A DNA stretch of 64,000 nt from Burkholderia sp. WSM2232 (lineage in GTDB: Bacteria > Pseudomonadota > Gammaproteobacteria > Burkholderiales > Burkholderiaceae): positions 310,001 through 374,000 of the forward strand of contig NZ_KI421432.1 in assembly GCF_000472545.1 (NCBI RefSeq), written 5' to 3'. Of the stretch, positions 7,820 through 17,107 are shown in pieces. A model generated the notes under the pieces. The model was not told where the DNA came from and ran no database searches. It worked only from the letters and a program-made list of their open reading frames with translations. How positions within the stretch are numbered: the stretch's first letter is position 1; each line of letters starts with the position of its first letter. The position numbers and the translations under genes are program-made.

Positions 7820-8874
7820 TCAAAAGCGCGTTCTCACGCCTGCGCCATACGTCACGCCCGTGGATTGCCTGCTGAAATGATCGAGCTTGATTGCGGTGTA
7901 GAGGTCAGTGCGCTTGGACAGCGGATAGTCATAACCGAGCGCCCCAGTGCTGCGATGTTCGCCGTTGCCAAGGCTGCCGCTCGAGCGCGTATAGGCATAG
8001 CTGGCCATCAGCGTGCCTACGTCGATGGGTACGGTCGCGCCGATCTCCGCGGTGTCGCCGTGAAAATTGCCGCCGCGCGAGCGGTTCTGGATGTCCATAT
8101 ACTGCACGAAAACCTTGACCACGCGCAGGTCGTATGACGCTCGAGTTGCACGGTGCTCTGGCTGCGCAGGCCCGGAACGGTGGCAAGCGCGTTGCCGAGA
8201 TCGCCGGCGCTTACGCTGAAGTTGATGTACTGGTAGATCGCCGCGGCCGCGAACGGCCCGCGCGTGAAATTCGCGTTGACGCTCCACTTCTTCGCACCAT
8301 TTTGGCCCGCCGTATTGCCGAGCGCATACAAGAGGCCCGCATTGAACCCCGCGAACGTAGGACTGGCGTAGGCCACCGCGTTGTTCCATGCCGAATCGCC
8401 GACCACCCCTTCGGTGCCGAGGCCCTTGAAGGTGTGGAAGATCATCGGCGAAAACGTGTACGAATTGAACAACGGATTGAACTGGATGGTTGCGAGATAC
8501 AGCGGCGTTGTAATGCGCCCGGCTCGCAGCTGGCCATACTTCGTCGATAGTCCGACAAATGCGTTGCGCGAAAAAAAGCTGTCGCCGGCGTAGCGGCCGT
8601 ATGAGCCGTTCTGCGGCTGGAAATAGCTCTCCAGGACGAAGAAGGCCGAATTGCCGCCGCCCAGGTTCTCGGTACCGCTCAAGCCCCAGAACGAGGTCGA
8701 CATTCCGCCGCCCTGTTCGACCACTGCGGCATGGCCGCCGGGGTTCTTCACCGAGCCGACGAACACGTCCGCCAAGCCGTAAAAGGTGACGTTGGACTGC
8801 GCCCGCCCCGATTGCGCGCCTGCTGCGAGGCACACGGCCAGCAAAGCCGACCAGTGATTGCGTTGCAACTTCAT
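7820..8874 (-). pseudogene. Burkholderia-type general porin, interrupted by a single-base frameshift
   Basis: The N-terminal part (ATG 8874, preceded by ggaggagag) has a signal peptide, MKLQRNHWSALLAV...GRAQ, then SNVTFYGLADVFVGS, the first porin strand. It runs in one frame to about codon 243 (STVQLE). The C-terminal part, from ASYDLRVVKVFVQYMD to GVRTRF with terminal Phe, lies in another frame. Around 8141-8147 the DNA reads ctcgagcg on the coding strand; adding one G (ctcggagcg) restores LGASYDL, the usual porin sequence, and a 351-residue protein of normal length. This is either a true one-base deletion or a sequencing error. The gene sits between the orotate-type operon and the XRE regulator, with an operator copy upstream, so it would have been the outer-membrane entry pore of this module. 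Confidence 0.88.
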
Positions 8875-8996
8875 TGCCTTCTCTCCTCCGGTCCTTGGTG
8901 GCCGGTGCGTTTTGCCTTGCATGGGTAATGCGCCCGCTCACGCGATGCTTCGCGTAAGCGGCGCTTCGTTTCGACGGCAGCGAAGCTGCCCCTTCA

Positions 8997-9012
8997 GTCT
9001 ATTTTTATAGAC
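8997..9012. promoter_or_regulatory. Palindromic operator candidate GTCTA-N6-TAGAC, copy 3
   Basis: gtctatttttatagac, the same arms and spacing as the other two copies. It lies in the 394-bp divergent region between the porin (start 8874) and the XRE regulator gene (start 9269), 123 bp from the porin start codon. Confidence 0.65.
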
Positions 9013-9141
9013 TTAGCAGACATGGCATCGCCAACCGGAATGCGCTCGCGGCCCCGGGGCGAAGGCGCGTCCGCAGTGTCACCCGCGGATCTATCCAGGC
9101 TCGCCAAGCTGCCGTCTACATTAAAATACACGAGACAAAAA

Positions 9142-9168
9142 GATAGACAAGCGTTTGATCTGTCTATC
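9142..9168. promoter_or_regulatory. Outward-facing operator half-sites upstream of the XRE regulator
   Basis: gatagaca (9142-9149) and tgtctatc (9161-9168) are exact 8-bp reverse complements with an 11-bp spacer. Each contains the TAGAC/GTCTA half-site of the 16-bp palindrome, in the opposite relative order. About 100 bp upstream of the regulator start codon, this could serve autoregulation. The rest of the 8875-9268 region shows no gene. Confidence 0.5.
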
Positions 9169-9268
9169 GACGTCCGAACGCCCATGGCGCAGAATGCCCG
9201 CCACAACTGCTGTCAGCGCGACGACGACAACCCGCCCGGGTATATTTAAGTAAACGACGAGGGCTTGA

Positions 9269-10180
9269 ATGAACGCCACCACCCGAAAAAAGCGCCCGCA
9301 CGGCGCACGCTTCGATTTTCAGAGCATCGGCGAACGTTTGCGGGCTTATCGGATCGCCGCCGAACTGCGCAGCGAAGATGTCGCCGAGCGGCTGAATATT
9401 TCGCGCGCCGCCGTCTACAAGCTGGAGCGAGGCGAGATCGTCAAGATTGATACGCTCGAACGTCTGGCAGCGCTGTTCGGCGTCTCGCTCGCCAATCTGC
9501 TTGGTGTGGAAGTGGAGTACCACGACTCGGCCGTCAGTTACTTCGAGCGCATGCGGCAACTGGAGAGCCGCTCCGCACGGATCGTCGCTCACTTCGATCC
9601 ATTCTCTTTCCTGCTGACGTCCGAAGAGTACGACGGCTGGCTGAGGCATATGCTCGAGGAAAGCATTCCGCCCTTGCTGACCGATGCCGCGTGGGAACAG
9701 ACGCTTACGCGCGTCATGTCCATTCTGGCCGACCGCAAGGCCGCCTTCCGGCAAGCGCGTCCGAACGTCACCAGCCTGATCGGCCTGCGCCAGATCGAGC
9801 AGTTCCTGCATCACGGACTGGTTGGGCGCCTTGGCTTGCCGCCGGGTGTGCAACTGGAAAGAAAGCTCGCTGCGCGCCGGGAGGTAGCGAGAATCATAGA
9901 CATGCTCTCGCGCGATACCGAAGGCATTCGCATCGGCATTGTGAGCGACAACATGCCAAACGAAACCTTCCAGATTTTCGAGGACGCCGAGAAAGCCTAT
10001 GTCGCCGTCTCGCCGTTCCGGCTCGGAGAACTGCCGAACATTCGCACCGGTATCGCGACCATCACCACCGCACCGGATGCAGTAACGATGTATCGCAAGA
10101 TGATAGACCGGCTGTGGGCTGACGCAGCGAAGGGCGAGGAAGGGGCTGCGCTGCTCGCGGGGTTGCTGGAGCGCGTGTGA
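9269..10180 (+). CDS. XRE-family transcriptional regulator with large C-terminal sensory domain
   Basis: A 303-residue protein. Residues about 18-75 form a helix-turn-helix of the Cro/C1 type (IGERLRAYRIAAELRSEDVA, then NISRAAVYKLERGE, then LERLAALFGVSLANLLG). The roughly 220-residue C-terminal part has no cupin signature I can see; it probably binds an effector or mediates dimerisation. ATG at 9269 is preceded by gacgaggg. It is divergent from the porin and lies beside three GTCTA-N6-TAGAC palindromes and a pair of half-sites, so it is the obvious candidate regulator of the porin, Rieske oxygenase and orotate-type operon. Its stop is 1 nt from that of the convergent LysR gene. Confidence 0.85.
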   Translation: MNATTRKKRPHGARFDFQSIGERLRAYRIAAELRSEDVAERLNISRAAVYKLERGEIVKIDTLERLAALFGVSLANLLGVEVEYHDSAVSYFERMRQLESRSARIVAHFDPFSFLLTSEEYDGWLRHMLEESIPPLLTDAAWEQTLTRVMSILADRKAAFRQARPNVTSLIGLRQIEQFLHHGLVGRLGLPPGVQLERKLAARREVARIIDMLSRDTEGIRIGIVSDNMPNETFQIFEDAEKAYVAVSPFRLGELPNIRTGIATITTAPDAVTMYRKMIDRLWADAAKGEEGAALLAGLLERV

Positions 10181-10181
10181 A

Positions 10182-11189
10182 CTAGCTGGCGCGGGCTTTC
10201 TTCCTGCGTTGCACCGTGCTGCGGCGGGCTCCGGGCGCGGGCGGGCGGCTGCCTGGCGCCGCCGCATCTTGCGCGGCCGCCACCGTGATCCACTTTCTGA
10301 AGGCAATGACCGCGTCGTCGTTCGCGCGATCGGTGTTGACGACCAGCGTGTAATCGGGTCCGCGCCATGCGTGCTCTACTATCGGACACACGAGGCGCCC
10401 GGTCGCGATCTCGCGTTCGATGAGCGGCAGCGACGCCAACGTAACGCCGAGGCCCGCCGTAGCCGCGCCCAATTGAAGGAACACATGATCGAAGTGAAGA
10501 TGGCGGGCAGCCTGTAGACCCGGCGCGCCGGCTGCGCGCAGCCAGTCGCTCCACGCAGTGCGCGTGCTCGTGGAGTGAAGCAGCGTGTGATTTCGCAGAT
10601 CGGCAACCGTTCTGATCGGGCGGCTTTGCAGCACTGCCGGACTGCAGGCCGGCACGCGCAAGTCGGGCATCAAGGCCGTGGACGTGAGACCAGTTGCCTC
10701 CTCGGGCCCGGAGCGTACGCCTACGTCGAATGCGTCGCCCACGTAGCGCAACTTGCGCGAGGTCGTGGAGAGTCGCACTTCGATGTCCGGATAGCGCGCC
10801 TCGAAATCGGCAAGGCGCGGTATCAGCCAGCATAGTGCAAAGCTCGCAAGCGCATTGACGCGCACCAGACCCGATATGCGACGCGTAGCCGGTTCGTGGC
10901 GCAGCCGGGTAACTGAACTGCTCAGGCGCACGAATGCACCGTTGACATCGTTAAGCAGCGCGGCACCTTCGTCAGTAGGAACGACGCCGCGTGAGCGGCG
11001 CTCAAAAAGCGGCACCCCGAACCAGTCTTCCAGCAATCGAATCTGTTTGCCGACCGCCCAATGGGTGACGTGCAGATCGCTCGCCGCGGCGGCGAAACTC
11101 CCGAGGCGGGCGACAGCCTCGAAGTGCCGCAACGCATTGAGCGGCGGCAGATTATCCGCGGCTTTCGCCGAGCCTTTGTGTGTGCCCAT
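10182..11189 (-). CDS. LysR-family regulator (GcvA-like)
   Basis: A 335-residue LTTR. The N-terminal winged HTH (LPPLNALRHFEAVARLGSFA, later VGKQIRLLEDWFGVPLFER) is of the GcvA/AmpR subgroup, followed by a periplasmic-binding-like effector domain from about residue 105. The C-terminus is Pro/Ala/Arg-rich and basic (ending RRKKARAS), longer than usual. It is divergent from the MFS gene at 11328, which is the likely target. Effector unknown. Confidence 0.88.
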   Translation of the reverse strand: MGTHKGSAKAADNLPPLNALRHFEAVARLGSFAAAASDLHVTHWAVGKQIRLLEDWFGVPLFERRSRGVVPTDEGAALLNDVNGAFVRLSSSVTRLRHEPATRRISGLVRVNALASFALCWLIPRLADFEARYPDIEVRLSTTSRKLRYVGDAFDVGVRSGPEEATGLTSTALMPDLRVPACSPAVLQSRPIRTVADLRNHTLLHSTSTRTAWSDWLRAAGAPGLQAARHLHFDHVFLQLGAATAGLGVTLASLPLIEREIATGRLVCPIVEHAWRGPDYTLVVNTDRANDDAVIAFRKWITVAAAQDAAAPGSRPPAPGARRSTVQRRKKARAS

Positions 11190-11327
11190 TAGTGACTTTT
11201 TCTCCCGTTTGACTCAATTTTACTTCAGTTGTGACAGATTGCTTGCGGCCCTAGACTGTAGGTGCCCCCAAACCAGCACTGCGCTGAAATCCCCGGCAGT
11301 CCCCGCGCCGGTGCAATCCTTGGAACC

Positions 11328-12542
11328 ATGAGACTTTTTTCTTTCTCTTCCGCAACCGCAGACGTGACCGGCAAAGCTGCGGAGTCCTCTGCCGCTTCAC
11401 CCCGGCGTGTGTTGTGGCTCTCGTGCACGGCGCACGCGCTGCACGACGGCTACACCGACATGATCTACGCGTTGCTGCCCGTATGGCAGACAGACTTTGG
11501 ACTCGGTTACGGTGCGCTGGCCATGTTGCGCGCCGTCTATGCCGGCACCATGGCGACGCTGCAATTGCCCGCCGGTCGCGTCGCGCGCGCCTTCGGCACG
11601 CGAGCGACGCTCGCATTAGGTACGTTGCTCGCGGCACTGGGCTATGCAGTCGCGGGCATGTCTGGAACCTTGCTGGGCCTGTGCGTCGCGCTCGCCATCT
11701 CGGGAGGCGGCTCGAGCACGCAGCATCCCCTTGCTTCGGGCGCGGTTTCGCGGGCATATGGACGCAACGCCCGGGGGCCGCTCAGCATCTACAACTTCGC
11801 AGGCGACCTGGGCAAGTCGGCGTTGCCGGCGGCCATTTCGCTTCTCATCACCATCATGCCGTGGCGCCATGCGCTATGGGCCATGTCCGCCGTCGGTGTC
11901 GTGGTCGCGATAGTGCTTGCACTTTTTCTCCCGTCGGTGCCGCGAGCCGAAGCTTCCGCAGAAGAGACTTCAAACCACGGCGGCGGCAATTCGCGCGCAG
12001 GCTTTTCGGTGCTGTTTACGATCGGCGTACTGGACACGGCGGTGCGCATGGGCTTGTTGACCTTCCTGCCGTTTCTGCTCAAAGCAAAAGGTATCTCGCA
12101 GCCAATGCTGGGTACGGCACTCGCTCTCGTCTTTATTGGCGGCGCAGCGGGCAAATTCATATGTGGCTGGCTCGGCGCGCGCATGGGCGTAATCGGAACC
12201 GTGTTCGCCACTGAAGGCGGTACGGCTGCGTTGATTCTTGCCGTGATCTATCTGCCGCTCGTGCCCGCGTTGATCTTGCTGCCGCTCGTTGGCGCGATGC
12301 TCAACGGCACCTCGTCCGTGCTTTATGGAACCGTGCCGGAACTGACCCCGGTCGAGCGTACCGAGCGAGCATTCGCGCTCTTTTATACAGGGGTGATTGC
12401 TTCAGGCGCATTGGCTCCGATTGCTTATGGATTCCTCGGCGATCGAATCGGCGTATATGGCGCGACTATCGCCACCGCAGCCACGGCGTTAGCGATCTTG
12501 CCTCTGGCGCTCGTACTTCGTCCACATCTGCGCACCGCGTGA
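11328..12542 (+). CDS. MFS transporter, fosmidomycin-resistance-like
   Basis: A 404-residue inner-membrane MFS protein with about 12 hydrophobic segments. TM1 contains SCTAHALHDGYTDMIYALLP, a pattern characteristic of the Fsr (fosmidomycin resistance) group. ATG at 11328 is preferred; the frame extends to a GTG at 11262 but without MFS homology. The ribosome site is weak (tggaacc). A divergent LysR gene (start 11189) probably controls it. Likely a drug or metabolite exporter; substrate unknown. Confidence 0.82.
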   Translation: MRLFSFSSATADVTGKAAESSAASPRRVLWLSCTAHALHDGYTDMIYALLPVWQTDFGLGYGALAMLRAVYAGTMATLQLPAGRVARAFGTRATLALGTLLAALGYAVAGMSGTLLGLCVALAISGGGSSTQHPLASGAVSRAYGRNARGPLSIYNFAGDLGKSALPAAISLLITIMPWRHALWAMSAVGVVVAIVLALFLPSVPRAEASAEETSNHGGGNSRAGFSVLFTIGVLDTAVRMGLLTFLPFLLKAKGISQPMLGTALALVFIGGAAGKFICGWLGARMGVIGTVFATEGGTAALILAVIYLPLVPALILLPLVGAMLNGTSSVLYGTVPELTPVERTERAFALFYTGVIASGALAPIAYGFLGDRIGVYGATIATAATALAILPLALVLRPHLRTA

Positions 12543-12774
12543 GCTTCCGGGCATGCTGCCAGGTTTGCAATCGGCAAATCCCGAAGCGAGCGGCGCGGGT
12601 CCGTGAACCACATCTCTTCTTCATCGCACCCGCACGGCCGGCCTCGCAGCCGAAACCTGCATCACAAGTTTCATCCGCAAAGTCGGCCCAGTGACTATCA
12701 TGTGCTAATCGGGGTGCTGAGATTAACGCTCAGGCATCGCTGCACAGTCAAAGTCCACTGGAGAGGAACGACCG

Positions 12775-13809
12775 ATGGAGGAAACGCTGGAAGGCCTGTC
12801 GGCCACTGTCGCGAAGGCGAACAGTCTGGAGGCGCTCGCGCGACCGTTGCTGGAAATGCTGGAGGTCGTGACCGGTCTTGAATCGACCTATCTGACATCG
12901 ATCGACCTGGAGAACGCGGTCCAGTCGATTACGATTGCCCGCAATACAGGCGAGCTCCTGATTCCCGAGGGGTTGTCCGTTCCGTGGTCGGACACGCTGT
13001 GCAAGCGCTGCCTCGAACAGGGCAAGCAGGTCGTGTCGAACGTGCGGGACGTCTGGGGCGACTCGCAGGCGGCGGCCGACCTGGGCATTCAGACGTACGC
13101 AAGCGCGCCTGTGTGCGGCAGCAATGGTGAGGTCATCGGCACGCTTTGCGCCGCCGGCAAAACCAGCAAAAAACTCGGCCCACGGGCACGCAGTGCGCTC
13201 AACATCTTTTCAAAACTCATCGCCCAGCACATTGAACGCGAGCGCCTGCTCGAGGAATTGCGCCGGTCCAACGAGTATCTGGCAAAACATTCACTTACCG
13301 ACTCATTGACCGACCTGCCCAACCGGCGCGCGCTGCACGACGAGCTTGGCCGCTTGCTCGCGCGGGCCGCACGCGACGGCTCGTATGTACTCGTAGGGCT
13401 GTTCGATCTGGACGGCTTCAAGGAGATCAACGACGAGTTCGGGCACATCGTCGGCGACCAGGTTTTGACGCAATGCGCGGGCCGCCTCGCGGGCATCGTG
13501 CGCGACAGCGACATGCTCGCGCGCATAGGCGGCGACGAGTTCGCCTTCGTCGGACCCGCGCCTGCCGACGAGGCCGCCGCGAACAGCGCGGCCACCGAAC
13601 TGGCGGCCCGCGCGGAAGCGGTCACGGCTGGCACCTACACACTCCGCGACAGGCGCCTACCATTTGCCGGCGTGAGTGCGGGCGTGGTGGCCGTGCGCTT
13701 CGTTTCGGTGGACCAGGCGCTCAACCTGGCCGACACCGCCATGTATCGCGCCAAGCGCGCGCGCAAGCAGTTGCTGGGCGGCACTCTTCCGCCTTCCACG
13801 GGCGGGTGA
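12775..13809 (+). CDS. GAF-GGDEF diguanylate cyclase
   Basis: A 344-residue cytoplasmic signalling enzyme making cyclic di-GMP from two GTP. Residues about 10-160 form a GAF sensor domain (SVPWSDTLCKRCLEQGK and ASAPVCGSNGEVIGTLCAAG are typical of the stand-alone GAF-GGDEF group, with the cysteine-containing CKRC motif). A helix of about 20 residues links to the GGDEF domain starting at SLTDLPNRRAL. The catalytic motif GGDEF is intact (residues 252-256), with an intact RxxD inhibitory site five residues before it (RDSD). The start follows gagaggaac. It is monocistronic and converges on the NCS1 permease gene with 2 nt between stops. Confidence 0.92.
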   Translation: MEETLEGLSATVAKANSLEALARPLLEMLEVVTGLESTYLTSIDLENAVQSITIARNTGELLIPEGLSVPWSDTLCKRCLEQGKQVVSNVRDVWGDSQAAADLGIQTYASAPVCGSNGEVIGTLCAAGKTSKKLGPRARSALNIFSKLIAQHIERERLLEELRRSNEYLAKHSLTDSLTDLPNRRALHDELGRLLARAARDGSYVLVGLFDLDGFKEINDEFGHIVGDQVLTQCAGRLAGIVRDSDMLARIGGDEFAFVGPAPADEAAANSAATELAARAEAVTAGTYTLRDRRLPFAGVSAGVVAVRFVSVDQALNLADTAMYRAKRARKQLLGGTLPPSTGG

Positions 13810-13811
13810 TT

Positions 13812-15227
13812 TCAAGGCTGGCGCGCAACTTCCGCGCGCATCGTCTTGCGTCGATACTGCGTGTCGCGCGTCGCCAGCCAGTAATACAGCGGTGAAGTCA
13901 GCACGAGCCCAATGACCCACGACAGGTCCGCACCATCCAGGTACTTGGGCACGGGGCCCGCATACATCGGCGTATTCATGAACGGAATCTGCACGAGAAT
14001 GCCAATCGCGTAAGCAAGCAACGCCTGCGGATTGAAGCGCCCGTAGATGCCGCCATCCACCTTGAAGATGGAGCCGATGTCATAATGGCCCTTGTGAATC
14101 ACATAGAAGTCGATCAGATTGATGGCGGTCCACGGCACCAGCACCACGAGCAAGGCGAGCACCAGGTCGACAAGATTGCCGACGAAGTTCGTGGATGCGC
14201 CGATTGCGAAATAGCAGCACGCAAGCAGAATGACGATCGAGAGCACCGCACGGGCTCTCGCCGTCGGAATCCAGCGATATGCGAACGTCTGCAATGACGT
14301 GATCACTGCGAGCACCGCGCCATACAGGTTCAACGCGTTATGGCTGATCACGCTCAGAAGAAACAGCACGAGCATTAGCGAGCCGAGCGGACCGGTTGCC
14401 GTCTTGACCGCATCCATCGCATCGGCGCCGGGCGGCACGGCAAGCACAGCAACCGCACCGAACACGAACGCGAGCGTGGAGCCGATCGTACAGCCGAGAT
14501 ACGTCGCCCAGAATGTGGACGACACACGCACGTTCTGCGGCAGATAACGTGAATAGTCGGACACGTACGGTGCGAATGCGATCTGCCACAACGCAGAGAG
14601 CGACACCGTGGCGAGCCAGCCCGCGATATTGAAGCCGCCGCGGGTGAAGAAGTCATCGGTGGCAATATGCGTCAGGATATAAACAAATCCAACGAAAATG
14701 CCGATGCCCAGCACACAGGTTCCGATGCGGTTCAAAATATGAATGAACCTGTATCCAATGATGCCGATGAGACCGGAACCGAGTGCGCCAATAACGATGC
14801 CTACCGGCACCGACACGCCATTTTCGATTCCATGCAGAGACTTGCCGGCGAGCACAATATTGGACGCAAAGAAGCCGACATACATCACACCCGCAATCAC
14901 TGTCACGAGCAGCGCGCCCCACGAGCCGAACTGCGCGCGGCTTTGAATCATCTGCGGGATGCCCATTTGCGGACCCTGCGCCGAATGCAGCGCCATCAGC
15001 ACGCCGCCCACTAGTTGCCCGACGACAATTGCGACAATGCCCCATAGCAGGTTCAGATGGAAGATCTGCACGCCTAGTGCGCCGGTCACGATTGGCAGTG
15101 GCGCAATGTTGCCGCCGAACCAGAGCGTGAACAGATCGCGCACCTTGCCGTGCCGGTCCTCAGGGGGCACGTAGCCAATCGTATGTTTTTCGATCAACGG
15201 TGCGGTATTGCTTTGCGCAGTGTTCAA
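13812..15227 (-). CDS. NCS1-family permease (cytosine/purine/allantoin/hydantoin type)
   Basis: A roughly 471-residue membrane protein with about 12 transmembrane segments. The cytoplasmic N-terminus leads into LFTLWFGGNIAPLPIVTGAL, the TM1 region typical of nucleobase:cation symporter-1 proteins; QSRAQFGSWGA matches their conserved loop. I prefer a TTG start at 15227 because aggag lies at the right distance; the upstream ATG at 15260 has no ribosome site. It is the last gene of an operon with FMO, Rid, DUF1028 and M20 proteins, 42 nt downstream of the latter, and would import the N-containing substrate of that pathway. Confidence 0.88.
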   Translation of the reverse strand: MNTAQSNTAPLIEKHTIGYVPPEDRHGKVRDLFTLWFGGNIAPLPIVTGALGVQIFHLNLLWGIVAIVVGQLVGGVLMALHSAQGPQMGIPQMIQSRAQFGSWGALLVTVIAGVMYVGFFASNIVLAGKSLHGIENGVSVPVGIVIGALGSGLIGIIGYRFIHILNRIGTCVLGIGIFVGFVYILTHIATDDFFTRGGFNIAGWLATVSLSALWQIAFAPYVSDYSRYLPQNVRVSSTFWATYLGCTIGSTLAFVFGAVAVLAVPPGADAMDAVKTATGPLGSLMLVLFLLSVISHNALNLYGAVLAVITSLQTFAYRWIPTARARAVLSIVILLACCYFAIGASTNFVGNLVDLVLALLVVLVPWTAINLIDFYVIHKGHYDIGSIFKVDGGIYGRFNPQALLAYAIGILVQIPFMNTPMYAGPVPKYLDGADLSWVIGLVLTSPLYYWLATRDTQYRRKTMRAEVARQP

Positions 15228-15269
15228 ATTGCGTCTCCTGCCAATGCCGGCGTGCGGCATCGGCGTTAT

Positions 15270-16427
15270 TCAGATTGAGAGGTGATCGGCCAGGCGGAGC
15301 AGCATCGCGTCGCACTCGCGCAATTGCTCGGACGTGATGTATTCGTCGGGCTTATGCCCCTGGTCCATGCTGCCTGGTCCGCACACGACGGTCGGAATGC
15401 CCGCCTGTTCGAACAGACCGCCTTCGGTGCCGAACGCCACGGTGCCGAATTCCGTCGATCCGCACAGCAGCGCGAGCAGACGAGCCGCTTCGCTATCAGG
15501 CGATGTCGCGAGGCCTGGATAGGCCGACAGCGATCGCATTCTGATGTCCGTATCTGCCTTCACGGCGCGCATTTTCGGCAGCAGCTCAGCCTCGGCATAG
15601 CTCTGCAGGCGCTGCGCTACCTGATTGGCGTCGAAGCCCGGCAACGCCCGCACTTCGAAGTCGAATTCGCATTCGGCCGGCACGATATTGAGTGCACGAC
15701 CGCCCTTGATGACACCGGTCTGCACCGTCGAATACGGCGGATCGAATCGTTCGTCGCGATACGCCGGCTGCGCGAGTTCCTCGCCGATCTGGTCGAGGTG
15801 ATTGATAAGACGCGCCGCATACTGAATCGCGTTGACGCCATACGGCGCGTAGGCCGAATGACACGCTGCGCCTTTCACGCAGCAGCGCATGGCCAGCTTG
15901 CCTTTGTGGCCAAGCACAGGTTTCAGCAGCGTTGGTTCGCCGATCAGACACAACACCGGTTTGTGCTCGCGCTGTGCGAGTTGCTCGAGCATTGGGCGCA
16001 CGCCAAGACATCCAACTTCTTCGTCGTACGAGAACGCGAGATGCACGGGCATCTTCAGATTACGTTCGACGAACGTCGGCACCGCCGCCAGCACCGAAGC
16101 AAGAAAGCCCTTCATGTCGGCCGTGCCGCGTCCAAACAGGCGTCCGTCTTTCTCGATCAGACGGAACGGGTCCACGGTCCACGCCTGGCCGTCCACGGGC
16201 ACTACATCCGTATGACCCGACAGCGCAATGCCACCGCGATCGCGCGGGCCGATTGTCGCGAAGAGACTGGCCTTGGTGCGCTCGTCGTTATAGAACAATT
16301 CGCATTGAACGTCGTGCGCCGCGAGGTAGTCGCGGATGAACTCGATCATCGCGAGATTCGAATCGCGGCTGACGGTTGCGAAGCCGATCAGCTTTTCGAG
16401 CAACGCGCGGCTCGACATCTCACTCAT
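15270..16427 (-). CDS. argE: M20 metallopeptidase, ArgE (acetylornithine deacetylase)-like
   Basis: A 385-residue dizinc amidohydrolase. Metal ligands are visible in LSGHTDVVPVDGQAW (His, Asp), GRGTADMKGF (bridging Asp), SYDEEVGCLG (Glu pair), IGEPT and the C-terminal GHKPDEYI. ArgE homologues remove an N-acetyl group from ornithine, but its place in a degradative operon suggests deacylation of a pathway intermediate, so the symbol marks family and not proven function. Its start overlaps the DUF1028 stop by 8 nt, indicating coupling. Confidence 0.85.
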   Translation of the reverse strand: MSEMSSRALLEKLIGFATVSRDSNLAMIEFIRDYLAAHDVQCELFYNDERTKASLFATIGPRDRGGIALSGHTDVVPVDGQAWTVDPFRLIEKDGRLFGRGTADMKGFLASVLAAVPTFVERNLKMPVHLAFSYDEEVGCLGVRPMLEQLAQREHKPVLCLIGEPTLLKPVLGHKGKLAMRCCVKGAACHSAYAPYGVNAIQYAARLINHLDQIGEELAQPAYRDERFDPPYSTVQTGVIKGGRALNIVPAECEFDFEVRALPGFDANQVAQRLQSYAEAELLPKMRAVKADTDIRMRSLSAYPGLATSPDSEAARLLALLCGSTEFGTVAFGTEGGLFEQAGIPTVVCGPGSMDQGHKPDEYITSEQLRECDAMLLRLADHLSI

Positions 16428-17097
16428 CGCCAGGCACTCCGTAGCTCGGCGCGGCGGTGGGATTCAACGCACGGGTCACGTAGTCGTTCATCTGCGGTTC
16501 GTAGGCACTCCACAGGTCGGCGAGCTTGCCGATCGGATCGTCGTCGGCCCAATCGACGCGCAGATCGACGAGCGGCCAGCTCAGATCGCTCACAATCTTC
16601 AGCGCCGCCGAATGTACGGGACCAGCTTCGCCGCCGGCAGCCATCGCAGCGCGCATCGCTGCAAGCAGCCGGTCGGCAAGCTGACCCGTGGCGTTGGCAA
16701 AAGCCGCGGGCATCGCTTCGATCACATGCTTGCCGGACAGCATGTTGCCGGCCGCGACGCATTGATTGCCGGCGACGGCATGATAGGTGCCTAGCGCTTC
16801 CTTGCCGCTGAAGAATGCCGTGCGGCCCTGCGCATCGATCACCGTCACTTGCCGGAACTCGCTCCATTCGTTGGCATCCAGCGCGCGTTTCAGCGCCTCG
16901 GCAGGAGCGAGTTGCCCGTCAGCTAGAAGCTCGAGAATCTGCGGCCCGAGTGCGGGCAACGTGACGTTCTGCGTGGCGACCGCGCCCACGCCTGCCCGAA
17001 GCCACGGACAGCGCGCGCCGACGGCAATGCTCGACGAACTGATTGCAATGCCGAGCTGCCCCGTCTTCTCACAACGACCGACGATAGAGAATGTCAT
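16420..17097 (-). CDS. DUF1028 family protein
   Basis: A 225-residue protein starting MTFSIVGRCEKTGQLGIAIS, the standard N-terminus of the DUF1028 family, which has an Ntn-hydrolase-like fold in known structures; no enzymatic role has been firmly established, to my knowledge. Further family pattern: GARCPWLRAGVGAVATQN and AGNQCVAAGNMLSG. The start at 17097 has a gaggag site about 5 nt upstream. DUF1028 genes often accompany Rid and amidohydrolase genes, as here (Rid 10 nt upstream, M20 overlapping downstream), which suggests amide or imine chemistry. Confidence 0.88.
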   Translation of the reverse strand: MTFSIVGRCEKTGQLGIAISSSSIAVGARCPWLRAGVGAVATQNVTLPALGPQILELLADGQLAPAEALKRALDANEWSEFRQVTVIDAQGRTAFFSGKEALGTYHAVAGNQCVAAGNMLSGKHVIEAMPAAFANATGQLADRLLAAMRAAMAAGGEAGPVHSAALKIVSDLSWPLVDLRVDWADDDPIGKLADLWSAYEPQMNDYVTRALNPTAAPSYGVPGDE

Positions 17098-17107
17098 GCA
17101 TCGCTCC

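Noticed and set aside
8017..8922. Two separate genes for the porin region (frames 8017-8922 and 7820-8941)
   Set aside because: Each frame carries only one part of a single porin; the break coincides with a one-base shift that restores the family sequence.
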